Shown here: in pieces, positions 61,129 to 64,000 of the stretch | How positions within the stretch are numbered: the stretch's first letter is position 1 | Layout of the letters: every line of letters starts with the position of its first letter | DNA from: S5-327 sp965116015 | Lineage (GTDB): Bacteria; Chloroflexota; Dehalococcoidia; Lucifugimonadales; Australimonadaceae | Reading direction: 5' to 3' | NCBI GenBank assembly: GCA_965116015.1 | Contig: OZ220477.1 | Span: forward strand, 1,860,001-1,924,000 | DNA: 64,000 bases | Notes under the pieces: model-generated | What the model saw: the letters and a program-made list of their open reading frames with translations, nothing else | Database searches by the model: none | What the model was told of the DNA's origin: nothing | Position numbers and translations under genes: made by a program

Positions 61129-61956
61129 CTACTTCCGCAGAGCGACCCCTACCGCCCCAGGCCCCGAGTACGTCCCGATCCCCGGGCCCACCACCCCAGT
61201 AACAACCGGCGAGTCCGTCAGCCCCCCAAGACGCTCCGCGAGGCGGAACGCCTCCTCCGGCGCCGTCTCGTGAACCAGCGCCACATCCCGATACGGCGCC
61301 CCCGCGGAGGCAATCTCCAGCAGCCGAGCCAGCGCCTTCGCTCGCGTCCGAACCTTCTCGTGCGGATGAATCTCCCCCTCCCGCACCGTCAGAATAGGCT
61401 TGAGCGACAACAGCGACCCGATAAGCGATTGCGCCTTCCCGATCCGCCCTCCCCTCTGCAGATACTCCAGCGTGTCCAGCACAATGTACAGCCTCGTCTC
61501 CGCCGCCGCCTCGACTCCCGCCTTCGCCACGCTCTCCGCCGTCTCCCCACGCTGCGCAGCCTTCCCCGCCGCCTTCAGCGCAGGCGTCATCCCCATCGAG
61601 GCAAGCCCCGTGTCCACAACCTCTATCCGCGCGTCAGGAAGCTCCCGACTCGCGTTCCGCGCCGAATTCACCGTCCCGCTCAGCTTCCCCGAAACGTGCA
61701 TCGAAACAACATCGTGCCCCTCCCCCGCAAGAGCCTCATACGCCCCCACAAAATCGCCAACCGTAGGCTGCGTCGTACGTGGAAGCGCGCTCCCCGTCGT
61801 CAGCCGCCGGAAAAACTCCTCATGCGTCAGATCCACCCCATCCCGAAACGACTCCTCCCCAAAATACACCGTCACCGGCACAACAGTGATGTCAAACTCC
61901 CGCGCCAGCTCCGCCGGAGTGTCCGACGCGCTGTCCGTAACAATCCTGACTCCCAT
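61129..61956 (-). CDS. DegV family fatty-acid-binding protein (FakB-like)
   Basis: A 275-residue DegV fold that binds a fatty acid and presents it to FakA. It begins MGVRIVTDSASDTPAELARE, has FRDGVDLTHEEFF and the ligand-loop region TTQPTVGDF, then SGTVNSAR and VDTGLASMG. It starts 9 bases after the fakA stop with AAGGAGAGG upstream, so the two form an operon. Confidence 0.9.
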   Translation of the reverse strand: MGVRIVTDSASDTPAELAREFDITVVPVTVYFGEESFRDGVDLTHEEFFRRLTTGSALPRTTQPTVGDFVGAYEALAGEGHDVVSMHVSGKLSGTVNSARNASRELPDARIEVVDTGLASMGMTPALKAAGKAAQRGETAESVAKAGVEAAAETRLYIVLDTLEYLQRGGRIGKAQSLIGSLLSLKPILTVREGEIHPHEKVRTRAKALARLLEIASAGAPYRDVALVHETAPEEAFRLAERLGGLTDSPVVTGVVGPGIGTYSGPGAVGVALRK

Positions 61957-61965
61957 AACCTCTCC

Positions 61966-63606
61966 TTACTCAATCGCGACAATGAAATGATAGTGCGGCT
62001 GACCACCCTCCTGAACCTCCACCTCCACCCCCGCGAACCGCGAAGCAACCTCCTCCGCCGCCGCCTCCGCCCCCGCGGCGGACATCTCCCCCCCGCGATA
62101 CAGCGTAATGAGCGACCCCTCCTCCGGCGCCGCCGCCCCCACCAACGCCAGAAGCGCCGCGGCAGGACTTTCCCCTCTCCCGACAAGAACGCCGTCGAGA
62201 ATCGCGATCGCCTCCCCCTCCGCCACCGCTACCCCATCGATGCGCGCCCCCCGCGCCGCAGTCGTAACCTCGCCCGAGCGCACATCCCCCATTGCCGCGG
62301 TCATCGCCGCGATATTCTCCTCCGCGCTCCGCTCCGGATTGTAGGCGAGCATCGCCGCGATCCCCTGCGGAACCGTCCGCGACGGCACGACATCGATCCG
62401 CCCCTCCCCCCTAAGGTCCCGGGCCTGCTCGGCGGCCAGCACAACGTTGCCATTGTTCGGCAGCGCCGCAACCCGCTGCGCATTGGCGCGCCGCGCCCCC
62501 TCCAGAATATCCGCAGCGCTCGGATTCATCGTCTGTCCACCCGAAACAACCGCAGCCGCACCCAGATCCTCGAACACCCGCCGTATCCCCTCCCCCGGCG
62601 CGACCGCGACCACCCCGAAAGAAGCCGCCTCCCCAGCCTCCCCATACCCGTGCAGCGTCAGAAACTCCCCGTGCTGCAGATCCATATTCTGAATACTGAT
62701 CTGATCGAGCGCCCCAAGCGACGCTCCCAGAGTCAGCAGCGGCCCCGGATCACCGGCGTGCGCATGCACCCGCACAACCGCGTCGTCGCCCACCACAACC
62801 GTAGAGGCCGCCATCCCAATCACCCCCTCGCGCACAGCGTCGGAGTCAAGCCCACTCCCCAGAATCACAAACTGCGTACAGTAACCGTACAGCTCCCCCT
62901 CAGTATGCTCGAGGAAAGCCCGACTCACGCTTGCAGATCCCGCAGACGCCCCGCCCGCCGGCGCGGAAATCGTGATTTGCGCCGCGCTCCCCTCCGCGAA
63001 CCCCAGCGCCCCCGCCAGGAACGCGACCACCCCCTGACCCCCAGCATCGACCACCCCCGCCTCCTTCAGTACGGGCAACTGCTCCGGCGTCCGCGCCAGA
63101 GCCTCCTCAGCGGCGCTGCAAGCGGCGCGCAGCGTCTCCGTCAACCCCCAGCCCCGCGACTGCGCAGCCTCTGCAGCGGCGCGCATCACCGACAGCATCG
63201 TCCCCTCCACCGGCGACCCCACCGCCTGATACCCGGCGTTCGCGGCGCTGAGGAGCGCCCTTGCCAGCAACTCCCCATCGCACTCCTCCACCCCGCTCAG
63301 CCCGCTCGCAAGCCCCCTCAGGAACTGCGAGAAGATCACCCCGCTGTTGCCGCGCGCCCCCAGCAAAGCTCCCCGAGCAAGAGCCTCGCTCATCTCGCCC
63401 ACCGTGGCGGTCGCGGAATCGGGCAACGGCGCGTCGATCGACGCCCGCAGCGTCAGCAGCATATTAATCCCAGTGTCACCGTCCGGCACAGGAAAAACAT
63501 TGAGCGCGTTGATCGCCTCAACGTTCGCCTCCACACACGCCGCCCCGCCGACGACAAGCTGCCGGAAGCCCTCCGCGTCGAGTCGGTGACGCCCGCCTCT
63601 GTCCAT
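61966..63606 (-). CDS. DAK2-domain fatty acid kinase subunit (FakA-like)
   Basis: Transfers ATP phosphate to fatty acids held by DegV/FakB proteins, feeding acyl-phosphate into phospholipid synthesis. The N-terminal DhaL kinase domain has ALNVFPVPDGDTGINMLLTL (metal-binding D-G-D-T-G) and GARGNSGVIFSQFLRG. The middle and C-terminal domain (DegV-binding region) complete 546 residues. ATG 63606 has GGAGG upstream. Pairing with degV supports FakAB rather than glycerone kinase. Confidence 0.9.
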   Translation of the reverse strand: MDRGGRHRLDAEGFRQLVVGGAACVEANVEAINALNVFPVPDGDTGINMLLTLRASIDAPLPDSATATVGEMSEALARGALLGARGNSGVIFSQFLRGLASGLSGVEECDGELLARALLSAANAGYQAVGSPVEGTMLSVMRAAAEAAQSRGWGLTETLRAACSAAEEALARTPEQLPVLKEAGVVDAGGQGVVAFLAGALGFAEGSAAQITISAPAGGASAGSASVSRAFLEHTEGELYGYCTQFVILGSGLDSDAVREGVIGMAASTVVVGDDAVVRVHAHAGDPGPLLTLGASLGALDQISIQNMDLQHGEFLTLHGYGEAGEAASFGVVAVAPGEGIRRVFEDLGAAAVVSGGQTMNPSAADILEGARRANAQRVAALPNNGNVVLAAEQARDLRGEGRIDVVPSRTVPQGIAAMLAYNPERSAEENIAAMTAAMGDVRSGEVTTAARGARIDGVAVAEGEAIAILDGVLVGRGESPAAALLALVGAAAPEEGSLITLYRGGEMSAAGAEAAAEEVASRFAGVEVEVQEGGQPHYHFIVAIE

Positions 63607-63769
63607 CAAAGTAACGCCTCCGCCACAAGTCTTGCCGGAGCCCTCGCCGCCGCGCGGCGGCGCCCGCGCCCCATCTATTCCAGAACCGCCCCCGTCCCAG
63701 TCCCTGGAAGCGGCAGGCCGGATGCGAGGCGATGATACACCGCGCACAACCGGCGCCGCCGTTCCGCGC

Positions 63770-63797
63770 TTGCGCCCCGTAGACCGCAGCGTAAGAT
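63770..63797 (+). promoter_or_regulatory. Putative promoter of the right-edge gene
   Basis: TTGCGC (63770-63775), 16 bases, TAAGAT (63792-63797), with the ATG at 63805. A start this close to the -10 would give a nearly leaderless mRNA, in line with the absence of a ribosome-binding site. Confidence 0.35.
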
Positions 63798-63804
63798 ATC
63801 GCCT

Positions 63805-64000
63805 ATGAACCCCCTCACGCTCGAAGAAAGCTTGGCGGTGCCCTACCGCCTCGTAATGGAGTCCTTCAAAGACACAGACGGCGAATGGCGTCGCCGTGCG
63901 TCCTACCCCGAACTCCCAGGCTGCGAAGTCGTCGGCGACTCCCCAGTCGACATCATCGAAAAGCTCGATAACCTCCGCGAACGCCTCATCCGCCGGATGG
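63805..64000 (+). CDS. HicB-like antitoxin-family protein (truncated by window edge)
   Basis: The first 65 codons run off the window. YRLVMESFKDTDGEWRRRASYPELPGCEVVGDSPVDIIEKLDNL has the HicB-like fold signature (YPELPGC...GDSP). No hicA toxin lies upstream, so if it is a toxin-antitoxin pair the toxin is beyond the edge; solitary HicB-like proteins are also common. Confidence 0.6.
   Translation, partial: MNPLTLEESLAVPYRLVMESFKDTDGEWRRRASYPELPGCEVVGDSPVDIIEKLDNLRERLIRRM

Overview
The window reads as a chromosomal segment of a high-GC bacterium, most likely a member of the Chloroflexota (SAR202/Dehalococcoidia-like). That placement is an inference from gene content: squalene genes hpnC/D/E behind dxs, a T-box in front of an ilv-leu operon, a DXDTH-type amidohydrolase, a Rieske oxygenase, MmgE/PrpD and DinB-family proteins. 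No rRNA or other strong marker is present. The + strand is C-rich and G-poor almost throughout, whichever way the genes point. Plus-strand genes therefore favour GAA/AAA and C-ending codons, while minus-strand genes favour GAG/AAG. Most spacers are C-rich and filled with decayed tandem repeats.

Layout. 0.2-3.5 kb (+): ybeY, dnaX, ybaB, recR. 3.7-9.9 kb (+): dxs, polyprenyl synthase, hpnC, hpnD, hpnE, an overlapping operon from MEP-pathway entry to squalene. 9.9-16.5 kb: FMN alpha-hydroxy-acid oxidase (-), an acyltransferase with an inserted ankyrin domain (+), tRNA-Val (-), MFS (+), tRNA-Met (+), MFS (-). 16.6-22.0 kb (-): a type I restriction-modification island (hsdM, split hsdS, coiled-coil gene, broken hsdR). 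22.0-24.7 kb: amidohydrolase (-) and two tandem O6-alkylguanine-DNA alkyltransferases (+). 24.7-34.8 kb (-): dnaE, Rieske oxygenase, tyrS, ribF, DAHP synthase, aroH chorismate mutase, trpA. 34.9-44.3 kb (+): leucine T-box, then ilvB-ilvN-ilvC-leuA-leuC-leuD-leuB and a TauE/SafE exporter. 44.9-52.5 kb: tandem DinB pair, tandem SDR pair, recO, JAMM peptidase (-), an unknown 90-residue protein, MmgE/PrpD. 53.7-61.1 kb: thiL, tsaE, tsaB, ndk, rsfS (-), mnmA, rnhB, yraN. 61.1-63.6 kb (-): degV/fakB-like and fakA-like. A HicB-like gene runs off the right end.

Four observations stand out. (1) The two halves of hsdS are in the same frame and separated only by a TAA that sits at the centre of a perfect 50-bp palindrome; flipping the 4-base loop would remove the stop and restore a full-length HsdS. 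The neighbouring hsdR has lost its P-loop segment and its frame, so restriction is probably off. (2) Many spacers contain decayed copies of the ends of the flanking genes ('gene-end echoes'), at 5' ends (acyltransferase, SDR-1) and 3' ends (leuD, SDR-1, recO/JAMM, thiL, tsaB, ndk). They look like a recurring process of spacer duplication. (3) In tsaB the same kind of C-rich repeat is translated: 22 tandem 10-residue Pro-rich units precede the TsaB domain. (4) An acyltransferase-3 protein carries an ankyrin-repeat domain between membrane segments. Together these suggest a genome whose spacers, and some genes, are being shaped by short tandem duplication.
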